Shown: piece after piece, positions 26,247 through 33,849 of the stretch
How the letters are laid out: every line of letters begins with the position of its first letter
Position numbering within the stretch: position 1 is the first letter of the stretch
DNA from: an uncultured Bacilli bacterium
GTDB lineage: Bacteria > Bacillota_I > Bacilli_A > RF39 > UBA660
Reading direction: 5' to 3'
Length of the DNA: 64,000 nt
NCBI GenBank assembly: GCA_934140575.1
Contig: CAKPBJ010000001.1
Span: 1 to 64,000 of the forward strand
Position numbers and translations under genes: made by a program
The notes under the pieces: model-generated
What the model saw: only the letters and a program-made list of their open reading frames with translations
Told to the model about the DNA's origin: nothing
Databases searched by the model: none

Positions 26247-26948
26247 ATGATGGAAAAGTTAATTAATTTAGATAGAAAAATAATTATTAGAAGTTTTCTT
26301 GTTTTTATTTGTTTTTATTATTCAAGTCTACTTCAATATATTCCTGTAATACTTTTTAATATGAATATTGAAAGTATTCGGGGTAATATGAGTATGGCGG
26401 TTTTATTATCTTGCTTTTCTAGTGTGGTCTTTTCTCTAATATTATTAATTATATATAGAGATGATTTGGTTAAGGAATTTAAAACATTTAAAAATAATTG
26501 GGTTAAAAATTTTGATACTGGATTTAAATGGTACTTAGTTGGACTTGTTGTGATGATGACTTCTAATTTAGTCTTATATTATGTTTTACATTCTGGTGGG
26601 GCTAGTAATGAAAATACTGTTCAAGCTATGATTAGTGCCTCTCCTATTTTCATGGCAGTTCAAGTTTGTTTAATTGCTCCATTTAATGAAGAGGTAGTTT
26701 TTAGAAAAACTTTATATGATGTATTTAAAAATAAATGGATTTTTATATTTTTATCTTTCTTATTATTTGGAGAAGCTCATGTTATGAGTAGTGCTTCTAG
26801 CTTAGTTGATTATTTATATATCATTCCATATGGAGCTTTAGGGGCAGCGTTTGCAATGGCATATAGTAAAACTAAAACAATTTTTACATCTATGAGTTTA
26901 CATATATTGCATAATACATGCTTGTTTTTACTTTCTGTACTTATATAG
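26247..26948 (+). CDS. CPBP-family intramembrane metalloprotease
   Basis: About seven membrane helices, with the CPBP/Abi motifs: NEEVVFRKTLYD (EExxxR, near 150), LLFGEAHV (FxxxH, near 175) and HILHNTCLF (HxxxN, near 220). These form the zinc or catalytic site of Rce1/CPBP proteases, which in Gram-positives cleave membrane peptides and are often bacteriocin-related. The ribosome binding site is weak (GGTGAT), with tandem ATG codons at 26247 and 26250. A single-gene unit with a terminator. The actual substrate is unknown. Confidence 0.85.
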   Translation: MMEKLINLDRKIIIRSFLVFICFYYSSLLQYIPVILFNMNIESIRGNMSMAVLLSCFSSVVFSLILLIIYRDDLVKEFKTFKNNWVKNFDTGFKWYLVGLVVMMTSNLVLYYVLHSGGASNENTVQAMISASPIFMAVQVCLIAPFNEEVVFRKTLYDVFKNKWIFIFLSFLLFGEAHVMSSASSLVDYLYIIPYGALGAAFAMAYSKTKTIFTSMSLHILHNTCLFLLSVLI

Positions 26949-26972
26949 TTATTCAGTTGAATAACTTTTTTT
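26947..26972 (+). terminator. Terminator of the CPBP gene
   Basis: AGTTATTCA GT TGAATAACT followed by a T-run, overlapping the stop codon. Confidence 0.88.
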
Positions 26973-26977
26973 GTGTA

Positions 26978-27007
26978 TAAAAAAAGACATATTATTTTTT
27001 TATGTCT
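26978..27007 (-). terminator. Terminator of the VUT-like gene
   Basis: On the minus strand AGACATA / TATGTCT with seven U; converges on the CPBP terminator. Confidence 0.75.
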
Positions 27008-27570
27008 CTTCCTCTTTTACATGTATTATCAATTATTGTTAATGGGATATTTATTAAGAAACCTATACCTATCATAATAAAATATTTTGTCCAAAAGTCA
27101 TCTAATAATATCATGTTTAAATTTAATATTGTATAGAATAATGTAAATGTTATTAGTGAGAATGAATAATTTAAATATACTAATATCATTGGTGACTTTG
27201 TATTTTTAAGTAAAAAGTAATAGATTGTTAAATTTACAAACTGACTAACAACATAGGCACAAAATTCTGCTGTAAAATTTGATAATAATAAATTTTTACC
27301 TAGAGCAAATGATAATAATGCCATAAAACATACTGATATTACTGCTGATATAGCAATAGCTGCTACGCATCTTTTGTAGGAATATTTTTTTGTTATGTAG
27401 TTAGCAATTAAAAATACTATTGGTAGTAATATTATTGAATATGTTATATTTACTCCTGATATTTTGAATGTATATGATTTTAATGATTCTAAAAGAATTG
27501 CTAGTGTTGTTAATAATAAGATGTATATCCATGAATCATCATATAGTTCATTTTTTTTGTTCTTTGTCAT
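26992..27570 (-). CDS. VUT-family-like membrane transporter (queuosine-precursor-transporter type)
   Basis: 192 residues, six hydrophobic segments. The segment SYTFKISGVNITYSIILLPIVFLIANYITKKYSYKRC is like the start of VUT_1/YhhQ proteins (an S-component-like fold that imports queuosine precursors). The middle region has TAEFCAYVVSQFVNLTIYYFLL, again VUT-like. The end, IGIGFLINIPLTIIDNTCKR, is less diagnostic. Assignment is by general pattern; another small-molecule S-component is possible. Confidence 0.55.
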   Translation of the reverse strand: MTKNKKNELYDDSWIYILLLTTLAILLESLKSYTFKISGVNITYSIILLPIVFLIANYITKKYSYKRCVAAIAISAVISVCFMALLSFALGKNLLLSNFTAEFCAYVVSQFVNLTIYYFLLKNTKSPMILVYLNYSFSLITFTLFYTILNLNMILLDDFWTKYFIMIGIGFLINIPLTIIDNTCKRGRDIKK

Positions 27571-27627
27571 TTAAAACACCCTTCCTATCATATTAATGAT
27601 AACATAATTATTATTTATATTAAAGAT

Positions 27628-28254
27628 TTATTTATATAAACATATATTTTTTTCTGTTGGTCTTTCTAATACTTTATGTGTCTTTATATTAGACATTTTT
27701 AATTTATCATATTCAGTGTTTTCAGATATTATAGTATTTCCTTTTGTATCAGAAATATTTACATAGAATTTATAATTATTTGTACTATCTTTTTCTATTT
27801 TTACATATCCCATTAATGGAGATGTTTGCCAAGGAGATGTACTTGTTACGAATTCACTAGCATATAATTTATTATAATTTTCTAAGTCTTGTTTTTTATA
27901 TCTTACATTTTCTTTTGTTGTGAAAATATAATAATAACTACCTTTTGGTAAGTCATTTATGTTAACCTGACTCTTTGTAGTTTTATCGAAGCAAGTTATA
28001 TTGTTAGATTCAATACTGTTGTTTATTGATATTGCATATTCAGTTGCGATATTTAAATAGTCTTCTGCTTTTACTTTGTCTATTGTATTTAATTTTGATG
28101 CTATTTTATTTACAGTTAAGAATATAAATATTAATACTAAGAATATGGAGATTATAATTATTTTTGTTTTTTGTGTTAGTTTATGTTTTACTTTATTTTT
28201 AGTTTGTTTTTCTTCTTTTACTATTTCTTTTTTATTATCTTTTTTTCTAAACAT
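27628..28254 (-). CDS. Membrane-anchored extracytoplasmic protein, unknown
   Basis: 208 residues: a strongly basic cytoplasmic tail (MFRKKDNKKEIVKEEKQTKN), one membrane helix (KIIIISIFLVLIFIFLTVNKIAS, about 40-60), then an extracellular domain with SITYCFD-like spaced cysteines (ITCFDKTT...NICLYK) and several aromatic segments (GSYYYIFTTKENVRYK). No family recognised. The start is ATG at 28254 behind AGAGGTAAT. Placed after the infB-rbfA operon terminator, with no obvious partner. Confidence 0.62.
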   Translation of the reverse strand: MFRKKDNKKEIVKEEKQTKNKVKHKLTQKTKIIIISIFLVLIFIFLTVNKIASKLNTIDKVKAEDYLNIATEYAISINNSIESNNITCFDKTTKSQVNINDLPKGSYYYIFTTKENVRYKKQDLENYNKLYASEFVTSTSPWQTSPLMGYVKIEKDSTNNYKFYVNISDTKGNTIISENTEYDKLKMSNIKTHKVLERPTEKNICLYK

Positions 28255-28290
28255 ATTATTACCTCTTATTAATAATAACACATTAATTTA

Positions 28291-28338
28291 TAAAAAAACT
28301 ATTGTATTTACTGAAATATTATCAGTATACAATAGTTT
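28291..28338 (-). terminator. Terminator of the rimP-nusA-infB-rbfA operon
   Basis: On the minus strand AAACTATTGTAT pairs perfectly with ATACAATAGTTT, followed by seven U, directly after rbfA. Confidence 0.88.
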
Positions 28339-28344
28339 ATATTT

Positions 28345-28686
28345 TTATTTTTCATTTATTTTATTTATTATATCTTCTATATGTTCTCCATAAGCAATTG
28401 ATGTATCATAAATGAATTTTAATTCTGGAGTATGTCTTATATCTATTCTTTCAGCTAATTTTGTTCTTATAAATGATGAAGCTTTTTTTAGTGCTTCTTC
28501 TGTTTTTTCTTTTTTAGATTCATCTAATACTGTGTAATAGACTTTTGCGTAGCTTAGATCATTTGTTGTGTCAACTCCAGTGATTGTTACGAATTTAATT
28601 TCTTCGTCTTTTATTTCACGCATTAGAATAATGCTTATTTCTTGTTGGATTGCGTGATTTAATCTTTCTATTTTTATACTTGCCAT
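28345..28686 (-). CDS. rbfA: Ribosome-binding factor A
   Basis: KH-fold 30S maturation factor that binds near the 16S 5' helix. 113 residues with typical stretches ERLNHAIQQEISIILMREIKDEEIKFVTITGVDTTNDLSYAKVYYTVL, ASSFIRTKLAERIDIRHTPELKFIYDTSIAYGEHIEDIINKI. It lies 19 bases after infB, last in the operon. Confidence 0.97.
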   Translation of the reverse strand: MASIKIERLNHAIQQEISIILMREIKDEEIKFVTITGVDTTNDLSYAKVYYTVLDESKKEKTEEALKKASSFIRTKLAERIDIRHTPELKFIYDTSIAYGEHIEDIINKINEK

Positions 28687-28705
28687 AAATTACACATCCT
28701 TGTAT

Positions 28706-30850
28706 TTATCTTTTTATTTCTACTAGTTCGTAAACTTCTATGATATCTCCTTCTTTGTAGTCTTGACAATTTTCTAAAGTCATACCACAGTCCATATCTT
28801 TCTTTACTTCTTTTACTTGATCTTTTTCATGTTGTAGTGTGTTTACTGAACCATTATATACTATTACATCATCTCTTATGATTCTTGCTTTTTCGTGGTT
28901 TTTAATTGTTCCACTTAATACGTGACATCCAGCAATTAATCCAACTTTTGAGAATTTAAAGATTTGTCTTATTTCTGCTGTTCCAGTTACTTTTTCTTCA
29001 TATTCTGGGTCTAGCATACCTTTCATGGCATTTTCCATATCTTCTACTACTTTATAGATAATATCATATGTTTTTATTTCTATTCCATATTGTTTTGCAG
29101 TATCCATAGTAGCAACATTTCCACGTACGTTGAATCCAATAATAATTGCTTGTGAGGCACTTGCTAGTACTACATCACTTTCTGTGATTGCCCCAACTCC
29201 ACCTCTAATTACATTGATTTTTACTCCTTCAACATCTATTTTTACTAAAGCATTTTTAACTGCTTCTAATGAACCGTTAACATCTGCTTTTAGGATTACA
29301 TTAATTTCTTTTTCTCCTTCTTTTATTCTTCCGAATAAATCTTCTAGAGTCATACCACTAAAGTTTGTATCTGCTTCTTTAGCACGAAGTTGTCTTTCAT
29401 GAGCTATTTCTTTTGCTTGTTTTTCTGATTCAAAAGCCATGAATTTATCTCCTGCGCTTGGTACTTCTGAAATTCCTGTTACTTCTACTGGTGTTGATGG
29501 TTTTGCTTCTACGATGTTGTTTCCTCTATCGTCTTTTAGAGTTCTTACTTTACCATAATAGTTTCCAATTACAATAGGATCTCCTAAACGAAGTGTACCA
29601 TTTTGAATTAATAATGTTGCTGTTGTACCTACTTTATTATCTTTTTTAGATTCAATTACAGCTCCAGTTGCATAACGATTTGGATTTGCTTTATATTCTT
29701 GCATTTCTGCTACTAATAAGATGTTTTCTAAAAGTTCATTTATTCCTACTCCTGTTTTTGCAGAAATCTTATTAACAATTACATCTCCACCCCATTCTTC
29801 TGGAGTTAGTCCGTTTTCTACAAGAGCAGTCATTATTCTATCAATATTTGCTTCTGGTTTATCAATTTTGTTAATTGCTACTATGATAGGTACTCCTGCT
29901 GCTTTTGCGTGGTCAATTGCTTCTTTTGTTTGTGGCATAACACCATCATCTGCAGCAACAATTATAATAACTATATCAGTAATACTTGCTCCACGAGCTC
30001 TCATTTCTGTAAATGCAGCATGTCCTGGAGTATCAATAAATGTAATTAGTTTATCATTACATTTTACTGAGTATGCACCTATTGCTTGAGTAATACCTCC
30101 AGCTTCTCCTGCTACTACATCAGTATTTCTAATTGCATCTAATAATGTTGTTTTACCATGATCAACGTGTCCCATAATTGTTACAACTGGTGGTCTTGGT
30201 ACTAAGTCTTTTTCATTATCTTCTATTTCATAATTTTCAAAGTTTGAAATATCTTGAGTTTCTTCTTTCTTTAATGTTTTATCATATTCAGATGAAATTA
30301 CTTCTGATGTATCATAATCTAATGACTGATTAACTGATGCCATTATTCCAAGACCCATTAGTTTTTTAACTAATTCAATTGGAGTTACATTTAACTCTGT
30401 TGCTAAATCAGTTACAGTCATACCTTCTTTATAAAGAATTGTGTTTTCATCTTGAGATACTTCATTACTTTGTAATTTTTCTCTGTGTTTATAGATTTTC
30501 TTTCTTTCTTTTAAGAAGTCTTTTTTATTGTTATCATTCTTTTTTACTTGTTTTGGTTTTAACTTTGTGAATGAAGTTGTATCATCAAGATCTATTTTAG
30601 TATTGAAAGCTAGTTCTTCTGCTTTATCTTCTACTTCCTCTTCTAGTCTTCTTTCTTCTTCTATTTCTTCATCTTCATTTGCTTCTTCTTCATTATCTTT
30701 TTCTGCTACAGCATTATCTAATAATATTATACTTGTTTCATCTAAGTCAGTGTTTTCGTCTTGGTATTCAATTCCGATTTTATCACATAGTGCTTCTATT
30801 TCTTCAATTTCCAATTCTACATCTTGTGCGTAATCTTTAATTGTCATCAT
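28706..30850 (-). CDS. infB: Translation initiation factor IF-2
   Basis: GTPase that positions fMet-tRNA on the 30S subunit. The N-terminal IF2_N domain (GMTVTDLATELNVTPIELVKKLMGLGIMASVNQSLD, from about 143) follows a short, very acidic N region. The GTPase has GHVDHGKTTLLD (near 225), DTPGHAAFTEMRARG, NKIDKPEAN. Domains II-IV are complete (ATLLIQNGTLRLGDPIVIG, GVGAITESDVVLASAS, AGCHVLSGTIKN). 714 residues, similar to Bacillus. Tandem ATG starts follow GTGAGGTGAG. It starts 11 bases after ylxR; ylxQ, which often lies between, is absent. Confidence 0.97.
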   Translation of the reverse strand: MMTIKDYAQDVELEIEEIEALCDKIGIEYQDENTDLDETSIILLDNAVAEKDNEEEANEDEEIEEERRLEEEVEDKAEELAFNTKIDLDDTTSFTKLKPKQVKKNDNNKKDFLKERKKIYKHREKLQSNEVSQDENTILYKEGMTVTDLATELNVTPIELVKKLMGLGIMASVNQSLDYDTSEVISSEYDKTLKKEETQDISNFENYEIEDNEKDLVPRPPVVTIMGHVDHGKTTLLDAIRNTDVVAGEAGGITQAIGAYSVKCNDKLITFIDTPGHAAFTEMRARGASITDIVIIIVAADDGVMPQTKEAIDHAKAAGVPIIVAINKIDKPEANIDRIMTALVENGLTPEEWGGDVIVNKISAKTGVGINELLENILLVAEMQEYKANPNRYATGAVIESKKDNKVGTTATLLIQNGTLRLGDPIVIGNYYGKVRTLKDDRGNNIVEAKPSTPVEVTGISEVPSAGDKFMAFESEKQAKEIAHERQLRAKEADTNFSGMTLEDLFGRIKEGEKEINVILKADVNGSLEAVKNALVKIDVEGVKINVIRGGVGAITESDVVLASASQAIIIGFNVRGNVATMDTAKQYGIEIKTYDIIYKVVEDMENAMKGMLDPEYEEKVTGTAEIRQIFKFSKVGLIAGCHVLSGTIKNHEKARIIRDDVIVYNGSVNTLQHEKDQVKEVKKDMDCGMTLENCQDYKEGDIIEVYELVEIKR

Positions 30851-30861
30851 GAAGACTCACC

Positions 30862-31125
30862 TCACTTTTCTATTATTTTTTTTATTTCTTCATAGACACT
30901 TTCCTCTATCTTGCATTCTAATCTTTTTTCTAAGATTTTTGTTTTTTTTGCTTTTTCTAAAACAGCAAGATCCTTTTTAATATATGCTCCTTTACCGTTT
31001 AATTTTCCTGTTTCATCAACTTTTACGTCATATTCAGGAGTACGAACTATTCTTAGTAGCTCTTGTTTTGGTAAAGATTCTTTTGTTATTACACATGTTC
31101 TCATAGGGATTTTTCTTTGTTTCAT
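30862..31125 (-). CDS. ylxR: YlxR family RNA-binding protein (RnpM)
   Basis: 87 residues of the YlxR fold: RKIPMRTCVITKESLPKQELLRIVRTPEYDVKVDETGKLNGKGAYIKKD. The usual CxxC is not kept; a single cysteine lies at MRTCV. YlxR proteins sit between nusA and infB and one has been linked to RNase P regulation (RnpM). Start ATG, 8 bases after nusA. Confidence 0.9.
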   Translation of the reverse strand: MKQRKIPMRTCVITKESLPKQELLRIVRTPEYDVKVDETGKLNGKGAYIKKDLAVLEKAKKTKILEKRLECKIEESVYEEIKKIIEK

Positions 31126-31133
31126 AATTTCAC

Positions 31134-32360
31134 CTATCTAAAATTAATTCCTGCTTCTCTTGCTTGTTCAGTTGTTTTAATATCAATTTTTTTGAATTTA
31201 GTTAAACGAGTTGCAAGACGAGCGTTTTGTCCTTTTTTACCAATAGCTAAAGAGAAATTATCTCCATCTGCTATTACCATTGCTTCTAACTTTTTAGGAT
31301 CAGTAATTGCTACTGTTAACTCTTTTGCTGGACTTAGAGCATTTTCGATAAATACTGCTGGGTCACTGTCATAACGAACTACATCTAGTTTTTCTCCATG
31401 TAATTCTTCAATTATACGAGCAATTCTTGAACCTTTTTCTCCGATACAAGCTCCAATTGGGTCTACATTTGGATTTTCTGAGTATACTGCAACTTTACTT
31501 CTATTACCTGCATCTCTTGCAACACTATAAATCATTACTGTTCCATCATTTATTTCTGGAATTTCAAGCTCAAATAATCTTTTTACAAAACCATAGTGTG
31601 TTCTTGATAATAATACAAGTAAGTTTTTACCATTATTGTCAACTTTTGATACATATACTTTAATTTGTGAACCCATTTCAATTTTTTCTCCTGGGATGCA
31701 TTCTTTTTTAGGTAAGATTCCATTTGTTCTTCCTAAATCAATAAAGTAGTTATCTGTATCTTCTAAAGCTACTGTTCCAACTAGTAACTCATCTTGTTTG
31801 TCACCAAATTCTTCCATGATACTGTTTCTTTCAGCTTCTCTTATTTTTTGTACAACTACTTGTTTTGCAGTTGATGTTGCAACACGTCCAAAGTCTTTTG
31901 GTGTGATTTCAGTATCAATTGTGTCACCAATTTCTAATACTTTATCAATCTTTTTAGCATCAGATAATTTAATTTCTGTTTCTTTATTGAAGAATGATGG
32001 TTGTTCTGGTTTTGGAAGTTCAATTCCTTCTTTTTCTGCTTCTTCTTTTTCTAATTCTTCTTTTTCCTCTTCTTCTTTAGTATCTTTGTCTTCATCAGTT
32101 GCATAACTTTCAAATATTGCATCTTCATATTCTTCTTTAGTCATTTTATCATCTGGAACTACTGTTAAATATGAATATACTTTTATCTCTCCAGTTTCTC
32201 TATCAAATAATACTTTAACATTAGTTTTTGAATTGAAGTTTTTCTTATATGCTGATGTTAAAGCAAGTTCCATAGCACTATATACTACTTCTGGATCAAT
32301 ATTTTTTTCTTTTACAATGTCATCTAGAGCTTTTTTAAATTCTTTGCTATTCATTCTCAT
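31134..32360 (-). CDS. nusA: Transcription termination/antitermination factor NusA
   Basis: RNA polymerase-binding elongation factor. N-terminal NusA domain (MNSKEFKKALDDIVKEKNIDPEVVYSAMELALTSAYKK), an acidic insert rich in Glu about 78-130, S1 domain (LLVGTVALEDTDNYFIDLGRTNGILPKKE), and KH1/KH2 (VPIGACIGEKGSRIARIIEELHGEKLDVV-type motif; LAIGKKGQNARLATRLTKFKIDIKT-type motif). 408 residues, without a C-terminal acidic-repeat extension, as in Gram-positives. The start is ATG at 32360 or the ATG at 32354; the reading frame overlaps rimP by 14 bases. Confidence 0.96.
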   Translation of the reverse strand: MRMNSKEFKKALDDIVKEKNIDPEVVYSAMELALTSAYKKNFNSKTNVKVLFDRETGEIKVYSYLTVVPDDKMTKEEYEDAIFESYATDEDKDTKEEEEKEELEKEEAEKEGIELPKPEQPSFFNKETEIKLSDAKKIDKVLEIGDTIDTEITPKDFGRVATSTAKQVVVQKIREAERNSIMEEFGDKQDELLVGTVALEDTDNYFIDLGRTNGILPKKECIPGEKIEMGSQIKVYVSKVDNNGKNLLVLLSRTHYGFVKRLFELEIPEINDGTVMIYSVARDAGNRSKVAVYSENPNVDPIGACIGEKGSRIARIIEELHGEKLDVVRYDSDPAVFIENALSPAKELTVAITDPKKLEAMVIADGDNFSLAIGKKGQNARLATRLTKFKKIDIKTTEQAREAGINFR

Positions 32361-32607
32361 TTACTCCCTTCTCTTTAGAATAAATATCTAACTCATCACA
32401 ATCTTGTAATAATTCTTCATGGGTATCCATTATTTTGTTTATTATTCTTGAGGCATCTGTTACTTTATTTAAGTCAATTATATCTTCACTATCAAGGACG
32501 ATATTTAATACTTTTTTACCCTCTTCATTACTCATAAATGAATCATCTACATGGACATTTAAGTCTTTTATTTCTTCATCTACAAGTGCTTTTATTTTTT
32601 CTAACAT
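32347..32607 (-). CDS. rimP: RimP, N-terminal domain only
   Basis: Ribosome maturation factor for the 30S subunit, here only 86 residues against the usual ~150. The N-terminal domain pattern is present (VLNIVLDSEDIIDLNKVTDASRIINKIMDTHEELLQDCDELDIYS). The protein ends where the conserved SSPG linker and the C-terminal SH3-like domain should begin. The stop overlaps nusA rather than leaving a decayed remnant, so the short form appears stable. The start is ATG at 32607 behind AAGGAGGTG; a longer frame to 32658 lacks a ribosome binding site. Confidence 0.78.
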   Translation of the reverse strand: MLEKIKALVDEEIKDLNVHVDDSFMSNEEGKKVLNIVLDSEDIIDLNKVTDASRIINKIMDTHEELLQDCDELDIYSKEKGVNENE

Positions 32608-32626
32608 TATTTGCACCTCCTTCAAA

Positions 32627-32661
32627 TAATAAGAGTGGGAAAATTTGTTTCTTCCCACTCC
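32627..32661 (-). promoter_or_regulatory. 5' hairpin in the rimP-nusA-infB leader (attenuator or stabiliser)
   Basis: GAGTGGGAA / TTCCCACTC perfect stem with about ten loop bases, followed by TTATTATTT, placed between the promoter and the rimP ribosome binding site. It would form at the extreme 5' end of the message. Confidence 0.65.
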
Positions 32662-32671
32662 TTTCTCTTGT

Positions 32672-32699
32672 ATTATAACATATTTTATCTATATTTCAA
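32672..32699 (-). promoter_or_regulatory. Sigma-A promoter of the rimP operon
   Basis: On the minus strand TTGAAA (32694-32699), 16-base spacer, TATAAT (32672-32677). Confidence 0.72.
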
Positions 32700-32720
32700 T
32701 CACTTTTTAGAAATTGCTGA

Positions 32721-33635
32721 TTATTTTGCTTTATAATTTTTCATAGCATTTACTTCTTCAATTGTTGGAAACTTTGGAACTATTAATGTATCACTTAATA
32801 TTGCATAGCTATTATCTGATAAATAATTAATTGATTCCGCATTTAAATTTTCTAAAGTTTCAACTGTTGTTTCATATTTTTGAGCTATTTCTTCTAATGT
32901 CATATTTTCAACGGCTATTGTTTCTGTATAATATTCTTCATCTTCTTTATTAACAGTGTATGGTACTTCTATTGTTGCACCCATTTCTATTAATTCCGGA
33001 GATGATATACTATTAATTACTTTTATTTTTCTCATTGGAGTTCTTGCATTTGCTGCAATACCAGATAGTGTGTCACCAGCTTCTATTGTATACATTCTAG
33101 TTAAAGTCATAGCAGTTTGCATTTCTTCTTCAGATGGTGTTGTTTGTTCTATTGGTGTTGTTGTATTTGCTGGGTCTGGTGTTTTTGATTTTGATGATAC
33201 AGCAAAACCACATGATGATAGAATAACTATTGCTGCAAGACCTGCTGCTGCTGTTTTGTGACTTAATACTAGGCCTTTCTTTTCTTCTTTAAGTCTAATT
33301 ATTTGATATATCATTTCAGCTGTTATATTTAAAATACCAGCTACTGTAGCTAAAGCAATTAAACCTGCTGTGGTTTCTGGAATATTATGATTTTTTCTAT
33401 ACTCTCTTGCAAAAATTTTGTTTCTTATATTCCATCTATTTTTAAATGTATTTTCATCATATGCTTCTCTTACTTTAATAAATATATGTTCATGTTTATT
33501 TTTTTCTTCAGCAGACCAATTTTTACTAAAATTTGAATCTGGATGATGTTCTTTGGCCTTTTGATGATAAGCTTTTTTTATTTCATCTGCGGTTGCATTT
33601 TCTTCAACCCCTAATATATCGTATAATGTTTTCAT
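32721..33635 (-). CDS. J-domain plus LysM transmembrane fusion protein
   Basis: Residues 1-65 are a J domain with the HPD motif (YDILGVEENATADEIKKAYHQKAKEHHPDSN), which would stimulate DnaK in the cytosol. Two hydrophobic stretches follow at about 88-112 and 128-148 (AAAGLAAIVILSSCGFAVSS, also lipobox-like), then a Thr/Pro linker and a clear LysM motif (YTIEAGDTLSGIAANARTPMRKIKVINSI, about 186-230). A weaker second LysM-like stretch follows (MTLEEIAQKYETTVETLENLN). LysM binds peptidoglycan, so the protein seems to link a chaperone co-factor with the wall. Consensus promoter and operator-like palindrome upstream. Single gene. Confidence 0.82.
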   Translation of the reverse strand: MKTLYDILGVEENATADEIKKAYHQKAKEHHPDSNFSKNWSAEEKNKHEHIFIKVREAYDENTFKNRWNIRNKIFAREYRKNHNIPETTAGLIALATVAGILNITAEMIYQIIRLKEEKKGLVLSHKTAAAGLAAIVILSSCGFAVSSKSKTPDPANTTTPIEQTTPSEEEMQTAMTLTRMYTIEAGDTLSGIAANARTPMRKIKVINSISSPELIEMGATIEVPYTVNKEDEEYYTETIAVENMTLEEIAQKYETTVETLENLNAESINYLSDNSYAILSDTLIVPKFPTIEEVNAMKNYKAK

Positions 33636-33685
33636 TTATATACCCCCTAATTTTCTTTATCAATCCTCATCGAAATTGCATGCAT

Positions 33686-33714
33686 ATTATAACATATTAT
33701 ACACCTTTTGTCAA
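33686..33714 (-). promoter_or_regulatory. Consensus sigma-A promoter of the J-LysM gene
   Basis: On the minus strand TTGACA (33709-33714), exactly 17 bases, TATAAT (33686-33691): a perfect consensus match. A second TATAAT lies inside the spacer. Confidence 0.88.
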
Positions 33715-33721
33715 CAGGTGT
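33701..33721. promoter_or_regulatory. Operator-like palindrome over the -35 box
   Basis: ACACCT...AGGTGT arms six bases long, nine bases apart and centred on the -35 hexamer of the J-LysM promoter, as expected for a repressor site. No cognate regulator is evident. Confidence 0.45.
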
Positions 33722-33787
33722 TGGTTATTTGTTATTTAAAGTAGTAAATGCAAGTAATAATTTATTTGTTGGTATTACTATAACGAC

Positions 33788-33805
33788 TAAAAATGTACAT
33801 TTTTT
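33788..33805. repeat. Perfect palindrome in the truB / J-LysM gap
   Basis: AAAAATGTACATTTTT is self-complementary. It lies past the end of the VanY-TruB gene and might act as a weak terminator or a protein site. Confidence 0.35.
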
Positions 33806-33849
33806 ATGAGAACACGTATTTTAAGTCATAATGCACATAATTGTGCACT

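Noticed and set aside
29721..30089. 122-codon plus-strand open frame opposite infB
   Set aside because: Shadow of the highly conserved IF-2 GTPase domain; no ribosome binding site or known domain.
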